Assembly (NCBI RefSeq): GCF_000222605.1
Contig: NZ_AFWF01000319.1
Coordinates: forward strand, 31,566-95,565
Source of the DNA: Vibrio ichthyoenteri ATCC 700023
Lineage (GTDB): Bacteria; Pseudomonadota; Gammaproteobacteria; Enterobacterales; Vibrionaceae
Reading direction: 5' to 3'
Length of the DNA stretch: 64,000 bases
Numbering within the stretch: the stretch's first letter is position 1; every line of letters starts with the position of its first letter. The position numbers were made by a program, and so were the translations under genes. Shown here in pieces: positions 9,905 through 17,409 of this stretch. The notes beneath the pieces are model-generated. The model did not search any database. It was not told the origin of the DNA and saw only the letters and a program-made list of their open reading frames with translations.

Positions 9905-10044
9905 AATGGATTCTCGCTTTTTGTTCCTCACCGATAGTTGAACCGATAAGAAAGAAATTTATTTCATAAAATCTAGATAAATAGAGACCCTTCGATAAGG
10001 ATTGCTACTTATCTAGATTGGAATTCAGGTTTTTTGGGAGTAAA

Positions 10045-10108
10045 TCCCAGACCATTGAGGTCTGGGATAATGATAGGCCAATCATCGCGGGTGATGATTG
10101 GCCTATCA
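10045..10108 (-). terminator. Two tandem perfect hairpins after the peroxiredoxin gene
   Basis: Reading the minus strand, TGATAGGCCAATCATC (10071-10086) pairs perfectly with 10093-10108 around a 6-base loop, a 16-bp stem. A second stem, CCCAGACC/GGTCTGGG (10046-10053, 10059-10066), follows at once. There is only a short T stretch after each. They sit 11 bases beyond the peroxiredoxin stop and are probably its terminator or a 3'-end stabiliser. Confidence 0.6.
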
Positions 10109-10118
10109 GACTAAGAGA

Positions 10119-10847
10119 TTAGCCTAGGTATGTTTCTAGCTCTTCGCTACCACCGATGTGTTTACCACCGATGAAGACTTGAGGAACCGTTGTGCGACCA
10201 GAGATAGCACGTAGACTTACTGTTGTTGCATCTTTACCCAGTACCACTTCTTCATAGTTCAGACCTTTATCAATCAGGTTCTGTTTCGCTTTCATACAGA
10301 AAGGACAGCCAGGTTTAGTAAATACTGTGATTGACTCTTGTTCTTTGTGCTCAGGAGCAAGGTAGTTCAGCATGGTGTCTGCATCAGAAACCTTGAACGG
10401 GTCACCTGGTACGTCTTCTTCGATGAACATTTTTTCTACCACGCCGTTTTTAACCAGCATGCTGTAGCGCCATGAACGTTTACCAAAACCTAGGTCATTT
10501 TTATCAACTAGCATACCCATGCCGTCAGTGAAATCGCCATTACCATCTGGGATGAAAGTGATGTTTTCAGCTTCTTGGTCTGCTTTCCATGCGTTCATTA
10601 CAAACGTGTCGTTTACTGATACACATAGAATGTCATCTACGCCGTTGTCTTTGAATACAGAGTAAAGCTCGTTGTAACGAGGTAAGTGGCTTGAAGAACA
10701 CGTTGGTGTAAATGCACCTGGTAAGCTAAATACGATTACCGTTTTGTTTTTGAATAGTTCGTCAGTGGTTACGTTAACCCATGCGTCACCTTGGCGAGTT
10801 GGGAAAGTAACTTGTGGTACCGCTTGACCTTCTTTAGATGCAAACAT
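10119..10847 (-). CDS. Hybrid peroxiredoxin 5-glutaredoxin
   Basis: 242-residue fusion. Residues 1-165 are a Prx5-type peroxiredoxin with the peroxidatic cysteine C50 in PGAFTPTC. Residues 172-242 are a glutaredoxin with the active site C181-P-F-C184 and the cis-proline motif TVPQVFIGG. Known members, such as the Haemophilus enzyme, reduce hydrogen peroxide and alkyl hydroperoxides with electrons from glutathione through their own glutaredoxin domain. It is divergent from oxyR across a 170-base region with an OxyR operator, so peroxide induction is very likely. The Lpd-like gene downstream is on the same strand. Confidence 0.95.
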   Translation of the reverse strand: MFASKEGQAVPQVTFPTRQGDAWVNVTTDELFKNKTVIVFSLPGAFTPTCSSSHLPRYNELYSVFKDNGVDDILCVSVNDTFVMNAWKADQEAENITFIPDGNGDFTDGMGMLVDKNDLGFGKRSWRYSMLVKNGVVEKMFIEEDVPGDPFKVSDADTMLNYLAPEHKEQESITVFTKPGCPFCMKAKQNLIDKGLNYEEVVLGKDATTVSLRAISGRTTVPQVFIGGKHIGGSEELETYLG

Positions 10848-10953
10848 AATTGTTTCCTTAATAATTGGATAATTCGGTTCAGAGCTTAATCTTTTTTGCC
10901 GCTCTGTTTCGTTTTGTTGAGCCCATTATTATAAAAAAATTTTGATAGCTCTA

Positions 10954-10990
10954 ATCGTTTGATGCTATGGTTTTGATAGTTAATTCCTAT
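10954..10990. promoter_or_regulatory. OxyR operator between the peroxiredoxin gene and oxyR
   Basis: Four tetramers spaced exactly 11 bases apart: ATCG (10954), CTAT (10965), ATAG (10976), CTAT (10987). This is the ATAG-N7-CTAT-N7-ATAG-N7-CTAT pattern contacted by an OxyR tetramer, with a single mismatch. The site ends 27 bases before oxyR and lies about 107 bases upstream of the divergent peroxiredoxin start, so it can serve autoregulation and peroxide activation. Confidence 0.8.
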
Positions 10991-11017
10991 TGAAAATATT
11001 TATTTGGGATTTGGGCT

Positions 11018-11902
11018 ATGAATATTCGTGATTTTGAGTACCTTGTTGCATTGGCTGAACACAAGCATTTTCGCAAGGCGGCAGAGGCTTGTTATGTAAG
11101 CCAGCCGACGTTAAGCGGCCAAATTCGTAAGTTAGAAGATGAGTTAGGTACAACCCTACTTGAGCGTAGCAGCCGCCGTGTATTGTTCACAGATGCGGGA
11201 TTACAATTGGTTGAACAAGCGAAAAAGATTCTCAGTGAAATAAAATTATTTCGTGATATGGCCAGCGATCAAAGTGGCGCGATGACAGGGCCGATGCATA
11301 TTGGTTTTATTCCGACGGTTGGGCCATACATCCTGCCACGCATTGTTCCGACTCTAAAAGAACAGTTCCCAGAACTCGAACTCTATCTATATGAAGCGCA
11401 AACTCAGCAACTGGTTCATCAACTGGAAGATGGCAAGCTTGATTGCTTGGTGTTGGCTTCGGTGGCCGAAACCGCCCAGTTCAAAGAGATAGAAATCTAT
11501 AATGAACCATTAAGTGTGGCAGTGCCATGTGACCATGAATGGGCACAGCTTGATGAAGTCGATATGTTGGAGCTCAATGGACGGACAGTGTTAGCGCTTG
11601 GCGATGGGCACTGCTTGCGTGATCAAGCGTTGGGTTTCTGTTTTGCCGCCGGCGCGAAAGATGACGAGCGCTTTAAAGCAACCAGTCTAGAAACGCTGCG
11701 CAATATGGTGGCTGCAGGTGGGGGGATTACCTTATTGCCGCAACTCGCCATTCCGAAAGAGAGACAAAAAGATGGTGTCTGTTATGTGCGCGCAGTGAAT
11801 CCAGAACCAACACGTAGTATTGTCGTTGCTTATCGTGCTGGTTCGCCGTTTAGAGCCCGCTTTGAACAGCTGGCTGAAACGATTAAAGCCAAACTGTGCT
11901 GA
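11018..11902 (+). CDS. oxyR: Hydrogen peroxide-inducible regulator OxyR
   Basis: LysR-family transcription factor, 294 residues. The N-terminal winged helix-turn-helix (MNIRDFEYLVALAEHKHFRK) is followed by the redox-sensing domain. The two sensor cysteines, C199 and C208, lie in GHCLRDQALGFC at the same numbers as in E. coli, so peroxide-driven disulfide activation should be conserved. Divergent from the peroxiredoxin-glutaredoxin gene, with an OxyR site just upstream. The downstream hairpin is shared with mrcA. Confidence 0.96.
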   Translation: MNIRDFEYLVALAEHKHFRKAAEACYVSQPTLSGQIRKLEDELGTTLLERSSRRVLFTDAGLQLVEQAKKILSEIKLFRDMASDQSGAMTGPMHIGFIPTVGPYILPRIVPTLKEQFPELELYLYEAQTQQLVHQLEDGKLDCLVLASVAETAQFKEIEIYNEPLSVAVPCDHEWAQLDEVDMLELNGRTVLALGDGHCLRDQALGFCFAAGAKDDERFKATSLETLRNMVAAGGGITLLPQLAIPKERQKDGVCYVRAVNPEPTRSIVVAYRAGSPFRARFEQLAETIKAKLC

Positions 11903-11938
11903 GTGCTTGGTTGTCGCCGATAGGCTAATAAGAATAAA

Positions 11939-11976
11939 AAAAAGAGGCTAACGAATTTTCGTTAGCCTCTTTTTTA
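11939..11976. terminator. Bidirectional terminator between oxyR and mrcA
   Basis: AAGAGGCTAACGAA pairs with TTCGTTAGCCTCTT across 11942-11972, with an A run on the left and a T run on the right. It serves the convergent oxyR (plus) and mrcA (minus) transcripts. Confidence 0.9.
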
Positions 11977-12001
11977 TTACCTTTGACAGAAGGAGCCTTG
12001 G

Positions 12002-14548
12002 TTAAAACAAGGTTTCGCTTTCTTCACTGGTGTAGATCGTATCGGTCAGTTCTTCTGATACATACTCAGTAGGCTGGTGGCCTTCACGGAAGTATTCAAA
12101 CATTGAACTGCCGTCAAACTTGTTGGTCAGCAACCCTGAATCACGGTCAATACGAATACGTACAATCCCTTCTGGAATCGCTTTTTCTGTTTCAGGTGCG
12201 AGTGACAAAGCGGTACGCATAAAGTCGATCCATGCTGGCTGCGCCGTTTTAGCACCAGCCTCTGCGCCAGTGATCTGATCTTTACCTAGGTTACTGTTAC
12301 GAGTGGTACGGCCTAGTTTGCGGCTGTGATCATCAAAGCCAACCCAAGCCACTGCTACCACACCAGGACCGTAGCCGTTATACCATGCATCTTTTGAATC
12401 GTTCGTCGTACCGGTTTTACCACCAATATCACGACGTTCTAGTTTTTGGCCTCGCCAACCGGTACCGTTCCAGCCAGTACCTTCACGCCAGTTACCACCA
12501 CCCCAAATGTTGCTGTACATCATTTCACGCACAAGGAAGGCTGATTGCTCAGAGATCACCTGTGGTGCGTATTGCGGTGTTTGTGATTGGTCGCTATCGC
12601 TCGCTGTATCTACGTCAGTTTCAATCGCAATGTCTTGCTCGTTGAAATCATTCGTTGTGCTATCCAGCGATGGGCAATCTTGCTGACAAATTTGTTTTGG
12701 CGTCGCGCGGTACTCCATGTCGCCATATGGACCTTCAATATGGTCAATATAGAAGGGTTCAACGTAGTAACCCCCATTGGCAAATACGGAATAGCCTTGC
12801 GCCATTTTCATTGGCGTCAAGCTGCCAGCGCCAAGTGCGATGGTTTCTGAACGTGGCACTTCATTAATATCGAAGCCAAAGCGAGTAAGGTATTGGCGAG
12901 TTTCATCTAAGCCAACTTCACGTAGAACACGTACCGCCATAACGTTTTTCGATTGCGCTAAACCAACACGCAGACGAGTTGGGCCAACATAGGTTGGTGG
13001 CGAGTTTTTTGGACGCCATGCTGTACCTTGGCTCTTATCCCATTGGTTGATTGGTGCATCGTTGATCAGCGTTGCTAGGGTTAGACCTTTATCGATAGCC
13101 GCTGAATAGATGAATGGTTTGATACTTGAACCAACCTGGCGCACTGACATGGTGGCGCGGTTAAATTTGTTATGCACAAAGTTAAAACCACCGACTAGCG
13201 ACAGCACTGCGCCATCTTCTGGGTTCATGGCAATGAAAGCGGTGTTGGCGTTAGGTACTTGGCTCAATTGCCAATGGTAAATCACATCGCCTTTTTCTTG
13301 TTGGGTTGAAATTTCACGTACCCAAATCTGTTCACCCGCAGCCAGAATATCGCTGGCTTTACTTGGCGCAGATCCTTGGCGTTCATCATTGCGGAATTGA
13401 CGTGCCCACTTTAGTCCATCCCAAGTTAGAGTGGCTTCGCCTTCACGTTTGATAATAACGTTAGCGGTTTTGCCATCAACTTTGGTCACTACAGCAGGGA
13501 TGAGCTCGCCGTAGGTTGGTACGTTTTTCAGTGTTTTTTCAATCTCGGCCAATGACATTGGGGCCGCATTTTCCTTCCACAATACTTTTTCGGCACCACG
13601 GTAACCGTGACGCTCATCGTAAGAGAATAGGTTGTTGATCGCAGCGCGGTTTGCGGCGTTTTGTAGTTTTGAGTTAACAGTGGTGTAGACATTCATGCCC
13701 GAGGTGTAAGCCTCTTCACCATAACGTTCAACCATCCAAGCGCGGGCAAGTTCGGCCACGTAAGGCGCGCTTAGCTCAATTTCAGCACCATGATAGCGCG
13801 ATAGGATCGTTTCTGAGCGTGCTTGGTCATACTCTTGCTGAGTGATGTATTTTTCTTCCAGCATACGCATCAGAACCACATTTCGGCGGTTGGTGGCACG
13901 TTCAACGGAATAAATTGGGTTCATGGTTGATGGCGCTTTTGGCATACCTGCAAGCGTGGCAATTTCACTTAGGGTAAGATCTTTCAGATCTTTACCAAAA
14001 TAAACACGTGCAGCGGCACCGAAACCGTATGAGCGGTGGCCCAAGAAAATCTTGTTTACGTACAGTTCCATGATTTCTTGTTTGCTCAGGAGCTGTTCAA
14101 TGTGAATCGCGATAAAGATTTCTTTAATCTTACGCATGATTTTCTTCTCATTAGATAAGAAGAAGTTACGCGCAAGCTGCTGAGTAATAGTACTCGCCCC
14201 TTGTTTTGCTGAGCCTGATATCGCAACGACGATTGCCGCACGAGTAATACCAATTGGGTCAATGCCGGGATGGTCGTAAAAACGGCTATCTTCGGTTGCA
14301 ATGAGCGCTTCAACTAAATGTGGTGGGATCTCATCGTATTTGACAGGGATACGACGTTTTTCACCAAACTGAGAAATCAGCTTGCCGTCTTGACTGTACA
14401 CTTGCATTGGTGTTTGCAGTTTCACATCTCGTAAAGTCGCTACATCTGGTAGCTCTGGCTTTACGTAAAGGTAGAAACCGAAAATTGTTCCTACTCCAAG
14501 AATCATGCAAACCAATGTGAAAATGAGCAATCGCTTTATGAACTTCAC
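12002..14548 (-). CDS. mrcA: Penicillin-binding protein 1A (bifunctional glycosyltransferase/transpeptidase)
   Basis: Class A PBP that polymerises and cross-links peptidoglycan at the inner membrane. 848 residues, as in E. coli. One transmembrane anchor at about 7-28. The GT51 domain has the catalytic glutamate E86 in ATEDSRFYDHPG and the motif GASTITQQLARN at 118-128. The transpeptidase motifs are S474-S-I-K477, S533-K-N and K711-T-G-T-T. The start is GTG at 14548 with AGGGA seven to eight bases upstream. Divergent from pilM across 143 bases, the conserved gammaproteobacterial arrangement. Expected to need an outer-membrane lipoprotein activator encoded elsewhere. Confidence 0.97.
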   Translation of the reverse strand: MKFIKRLLIFTLVCMILGVGTIFGFYLYVKPELPDVATLRDVKLQTPMQVYSQDGKLISQFGEKRRIPVKYDEIPPHLVEALIATEDSRFYDHPGIDPIGITRAAIVVAISGSAKQGASTITQQLARNFFLSNEKKIMRKIKEIFIAIHIEQLLSKQEIMELYVNKIFLGHRSYGFGAAARVYFGKDLKDLTLSEIATLAGMPKAPSTMNPIYSVERATNRRNVVLMRMLEEKYITQQEYDQARSETILSRYHGAEIELSAPYVAELARAWMVERYGEEAYTSGMNVYTTVNSKLQNAANRAAINNLFSYDERHGYRGAEKVLWKENAAPMSLAEIEKTLKNVPTYGELIPAVVTKVDGKTANVIIKREGEATLTWDGLKWARQFRNDERQGSAPSKASDILAAGEQIWVREISTQQEKGDVIYHWQLSQVPNANTAFIAMNPEDGAVLSLVGGFNFVHNKFNRATMSVRQVGSSIKPFIYSAAIDKGLTLATLINDAPINQWDKSQGTAWRPKNSPPTYVGPTRLRVGLAQSKNVMAVRVLREVGLDETRQYLTRFGFDINEVPRSETIALGAGSLTPMKMAQGYSVFANGGYYVEPFYIDHIEGPYGDMEYRATPKQICQQDCPSLDSTTNDFNEQDIAIETDVDTASDSDQSQTPQYAPQVISEQSAFLVREMMYSNIWGGGNWREGTGWNGTGWRGQKLERRDIGGKTGTTNDSKDAWYNGYGPGVVAVAWVGFDDHSRKLGRTTRNSNLGKDQITGAEAGAKTAQPAWIDFMRTALSLAPETEKAIPEGIVRIRIDRDSGLLTNKFDGSSMFEYFREGHQPTEYVSEELTDTIYTSEESETLF

Positions 14549-14626
14549 CGGATATTCCCTGATTGATTGGGCTAACTAGGCCCTTTGCCTAGTAACCTTA
14601 GCTAACTATTTAGCTTGCGTTTATTT

Positions 14627-14686
14627 TGTGCTCCAAGTGTCGGTGCATATGCTGTTTACGCAAATTGAACCGACACTTGGAGCACA
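14627..14686 (+). promoter_or_regulatory. 18-bp perfect inverted repeat covering the pilM ribosome binding site
   Basis: TGTGCTCCAAGTGTCGGT (14627-14644) is exactly complementary to 14669-14686, around a 24-base loop that contains the palindrome GCATATGC. The right arm holds TTGGAGC, the only good Shine-Dalgarno sequence for pilM (ATG at 14692). In RNA the hairpin would bury that site, which suggests translational control. It could instead be a small repeat element. Confidence 0.6.
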
Positions 14687-14691
14687 GCGAA

Positions 14692-15711
14692 ATGAGTTTT
14701 TCATTTATCACTGGCATTGATATCGGTCACTACAGCATAAAAGCCGTCGTTCTCAAGCCAGTAAAAGGTACTCTCACACTCTCCGCATATAGAGAGTTGA
14801 TCGTTGAGGAGAGTATTTTCACCGATAACCACCTGTTAAGTTATCAGGAAATTGTAAATAAACTAAAACAACTAAGGAAGTCTTTACCGCTTTTTAGTCA
14901 TAAAGTTGCATTATCGCTGCCGGACAATTCTGTCATCGCTAAGCAACTGCATATTGATAACGGTTTATCCCCTCAAGAAAGAGATTATGCCATCATCGAG
15001 GCCTTTTCTCATCAGTCTCCTTTTGAACTTGACGAGCTCTCCCTCGACTATTGCCAATTGGCTCACGAAAACCAATCTGATTCCTCGCGGTTGATACAAG
15101 TGTACGCAACAAAAAGAGAGCTGGTTGAAAACCGGATGCAGATCTGTCGCGGGGCGGGGTTTCGTCCACTGTTGTTTGAGTTGCATTCCCACAGTTTAGT
15201 GCGTTTATGGCAAGTGGCATCCCAACAAACAAAGCGCGCTAATTGGTTGTTGCTTGATGTTGGACATCAGCGCTGTTTGATGGTGATGGATTTTGCCAAT
15301 GCGTTGCCGTTTAGCAAAGTTCTCCCCATCGGCTTGGTGAACACCACAGAGAAGCCGCAAGGTAAGCTTACTAATGGGAACGCCAACAATGCCGCCATGA
15401 AGGTTTTTAGCGCTGATTTGGCGGAGCGAATTGCGCGTCACTTACCACTGCTTGAATCCATGGGGTTGGACCATTTAGCGGGTATTTGGCTGACCGGAGG
15501 TGGTGCAAGCTTGCCTATTTTGTCGTTAGAGCTGTCTCGTCGCATGCAAGTAAAGTGTCAGCCTCTGGAGCCATTTAAGTTAATCGAAATGGGGCGTTCA
15601 TCAAATAAACAGGCTGATGGGAAGGAGACCCTTCTGGAAAGCGATCGTTTTTCTGCTGCATTGGGGTTAGCGCTACTGGGCTGCGATTGGCTGGAGAAAG
15701 AGCATGCTTAA
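14692..15711 (+). CDS. pilM: Type IV pilus inner-membrane platform protein PilM
   Basis: Cytoplasmic actin-like ATPase that docks on PilN and helps align the type IV pilus machine. 339 residues. Visible FtsA/ParM-like elements are ITGIDIGHYSIKAVVL near the start, LLLDVGHQRCLMVM mid-protein, and GIWLTGGGASLPIL near residue 270. I chose the ATG at 14692 (MSFSFITGIDIG). The upstream in-frame start would add 22 cysteine-rich residues lying in the inverted repeat. First gene of pilMNOPQ, whose members overlap by 4 to 11 bases. In vibrios this set assembles the chitin-regulated competence pilus and the MSHA pilus has its own set. Confidence 0.94.
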   Translation: MSFSFITGIDIGHYSIKAVVLKPVKGTLTLSAYRELIVEESIFTDNHLLSYQEIVNKLKQLRKSLPLFSHKVALSLPDNSVIAKQLHIDNGLSPQERDYAIIEAFSHQSPFELDELSLDYCQLAHENQSDSSRLIQVYATKRELVENRMQICRGAGFRPLLFELHSHSLVRLWQVASQQTKRANWLLLDVGHQRCLMVMDFANALPFSKVLPIGLVNTTEKPQGKLTNGNANNAAMKVFSADLAERIARHLPLLESMGLDHLAGIWLTGGGASLPILSLELSRRMQVKCQPLEPFKLIEMGRSSNKQADGKETLLESDRFSAALGLALLGCDWLEKEHA

Positions 15712-16285
15712 TCGCATTAATCTTCTGCCATGGCGTGAAGCGCAGCGTCGTTATCATCGTTGGCGATTGATTGCTTTGTTAGTCGCCTGTGCCATCTTCA
15801 CCGGCATGATTCAATCTTCATTGGGTCTCTTGATTGAAAACCAGCAACTTGAGCAGCAAGCGCGTGTGGATTATCTGCATACACATAGCGAGCAATTGGA
15901 TGCGCAATTGAGCCTGCGGCAACGTATTGAAGAGCAAAATCAATCGCTACGGACTCGATTAGCCGAGATTGAGCAGTTACAACTTGAGCGTAGTAAAGCC
16001 ACGCAGTTGATGAATCGTCTGCCAATTTGGATTCCGCAAGGTGTCTACCTTGATGTGGTGACGATGAATCGCGGCCATGTCGCCCTGCAAGGGATTGGCG
16101 TTACGACTTCTCGATTGGCTACCATGCTGGATAAATTAGAGCATGCGAGCGAATTGAGTCAGGTCGAGATGCACTCTATCGAGCATGATAAGCCGAGGTT
16201 TGGTCAAACTTTTCATCGTTTTAATCTGTCGTTTTATTTTCACCCCAATGCTGTCCTGACAACCGCGGGAGGGCACAATGATTGA
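15704..16285 (+). CDS. pilN: Type IV pilus assembly protein PilN
   Basis: 193-residue inner-membrane protein. The short cytoplasmic N-terminus carries INLLPWRE, the conserved PilM-binding peptide, followed by one transmembrane segment at about 22-42, a coiled-coil of roughly 45-100 and a periplasmic ferredoxin-like domain. It pairs with PilO to form the alignment subcomplex. It overlaps pilM by eight bases and pilO by eight, so translation is coupled. Confidence 0.94.
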   Translation: MLNRINLLPWREAQRRYHRWRLIALLVACAIFTGMIQSSLGLLIENQQLEQQARVDYLHTHSEQLDAQLSLRQRIEEQNQSLRTRLAEIEQLQLERSKATQLMNRLPIWIPQGVYLDVVTMNRGHVALQGIGVTTSRLATMLDKLEHASELSQVEMHSIEHDKPRFGQTFHRFNLSFYFHPNAVLTTAGGHND

Positions 16286-16868
16286 ATATCGCGAGTGGAA
16301 TCTTGAAGAGTTAGCTCAGTGGCCTTGGCTTGCTCAATTGCGCGTGTTGGCTCTGATATTGTTGCTGTTACAAATAATCGGTTATTGGTGGTATCTCAAG
16401 CCGGAGTTGGGGCAGTTAGAGCAACTTAAGCAGCAAGAGCTGGGCATCAAACAAAGTATTCAAATTAAAACCAGTCAGTTAGCGAACTCATCACAAGTGC
16501 TGTTTCAGCGAGATAGCTTGTCGCGGCGCTACCAGCAGCTTTCTCTTCCTCTGTCACCGGCACCTGAATTGGCAATGTTGCTCGCGTCCGTTAATGAGCA
16601 AGGCTTGAAGCACAATCTAACATTCAGTCGTATTGATTGGGGGCAACAAGAGACGCAAAACCACGTTCATCGTTTACCGCTCAATATTGAGCTTAGCGGG
16701 CGTTTTCATGATATCGGTGCTTTTACTCAGGCGATAGCCTCATTGTCGCCAATGATTAACTTGGTCGATGTGCGTTGGCAACGCATCAATCCCGCCAGTC
16801 AAATCCTGCATTTTCAAGCACGAGCCTTTACCTATCAGTTGCCATCAAAGGAGACGTATGACGATTAA
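16278..16868 (+). CDS. pilO: Type IV pilus assembly protein PilO
   Basis: 196-residue bitopic inner-membrane protein: short cytoplasmic start, a transmembrane segment at about 20-39 (LRVLALILLLLQIIGYWWYL), a coiled-coil up to about 75 and a periplasmic domain. It forms a heterodimer with PilN and contacts PilP. Overlaps pilN by eight bases and pilP by eleven. Confidence 0.93.
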   Translation: MIEYREWNLEELAQWPWLAQLRVLALILLLLQIIGYWWYLKPELGQLEQLKQQELGIKQSIQIKTSQLANSSQVLFQRDSLSRRYQQLSLPLSPAPELAMLLASVNEQGLKHNLTFSRIDWGQQETQNHVHRLPLNIELSGRFHDIGAFTQAIASLSPMINLVDVRWQRINPASQILHFQARAFTYQLPSKETYDD

Positions 16869-17409
16869 TTTGCCCTTACGATCTCTGCTAATTAGTAGCG
16901 TACTGCTTGGGTGTCGAGCTGAGCAAACACCATTGGAATATGAACTGCCCATTATTCAACTTCAGGCGCAAAGCGCTGATAAAAACATAATCCTGCAAAA
17001 TGAGGGGTTGCCTATGGTTGAGATTTATCGCGCGCAATCCCTGCGCAGTCCTTTTTCCTTGCCAGCTGCAGTGAACGATGCCGGATCTTTAGTTACAAAA
17101 GATTGTTGGCAGCCACAACAGCGAAATGGGCAAGGAACGCTTGAGCGTTATCCATTAAATCATCTCAATGTTAAAGGGGTAATGAGCCGTGCTAATCGGC
17201 ATACGGCTTTATTGCAAGTTCCCAGTGGTCAGGTTGTGAGCGTAGAGGAAGGCCACTTTGTCGGCTTGAATCAAGGGCGAGTAACGCAAGTTACACCTGA
17301 ATACGTTCAAATTGAAGAAACGTTGCCCGATGGATTGGGCTGTTGGAAGCGGCGAGATATCAAAATTACGTTGAGCGCAGCTGCGGCAGAGATTGGGAGC
17401 ATAGAATGA
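16858..17409 (+). CDS. pilP: Type IV pilus lipoprotein PilP
   Basis: 183-residue inner-membrane lipoprotein. The signal peptide ends in the lipobox VLLGC with the lipidated cysteine at position 19. The C-terminal beta domain (about 100-180, with VSVEEGHFVGLNQGRV) binds the N0 domain of PilQ and links the inner-membrane platform to the secretin. The ATG at 16858 is right after AAAGGAG; an in-frame extension to 16768 would destroy the signal peptide. Its stop overlaps the pilQ start (ATGA). Confidence 0.93.
   Translation: MTINLPLRSLLISSVLLGCRAEQTPLEYELPIIQLQAQSADKNIILQNEGLPMVEIYRAQSLRSPFSLPAAVNDAGSLVTKDCWQPQQRNGQGTLERYPLNHLNVKGVMSRANRHTALLQVPSGQVVSVEEGHFVGLNQGRVTQVTPEYVQIEETLPDGLGCWKRRDIKITLSAAAAEIGSIE

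Noticed and set aside
12385-12867. Overlapping plus-strand frames of 70-87 residues
   Set aside because: Antisense to mrcA, whose domains cover this stretch fully.
15798-16025. Minus-strand frame of 75 residues
   Set aside because: Shadow of pilN; the plus-strand operon with overlapping starts explains the region.
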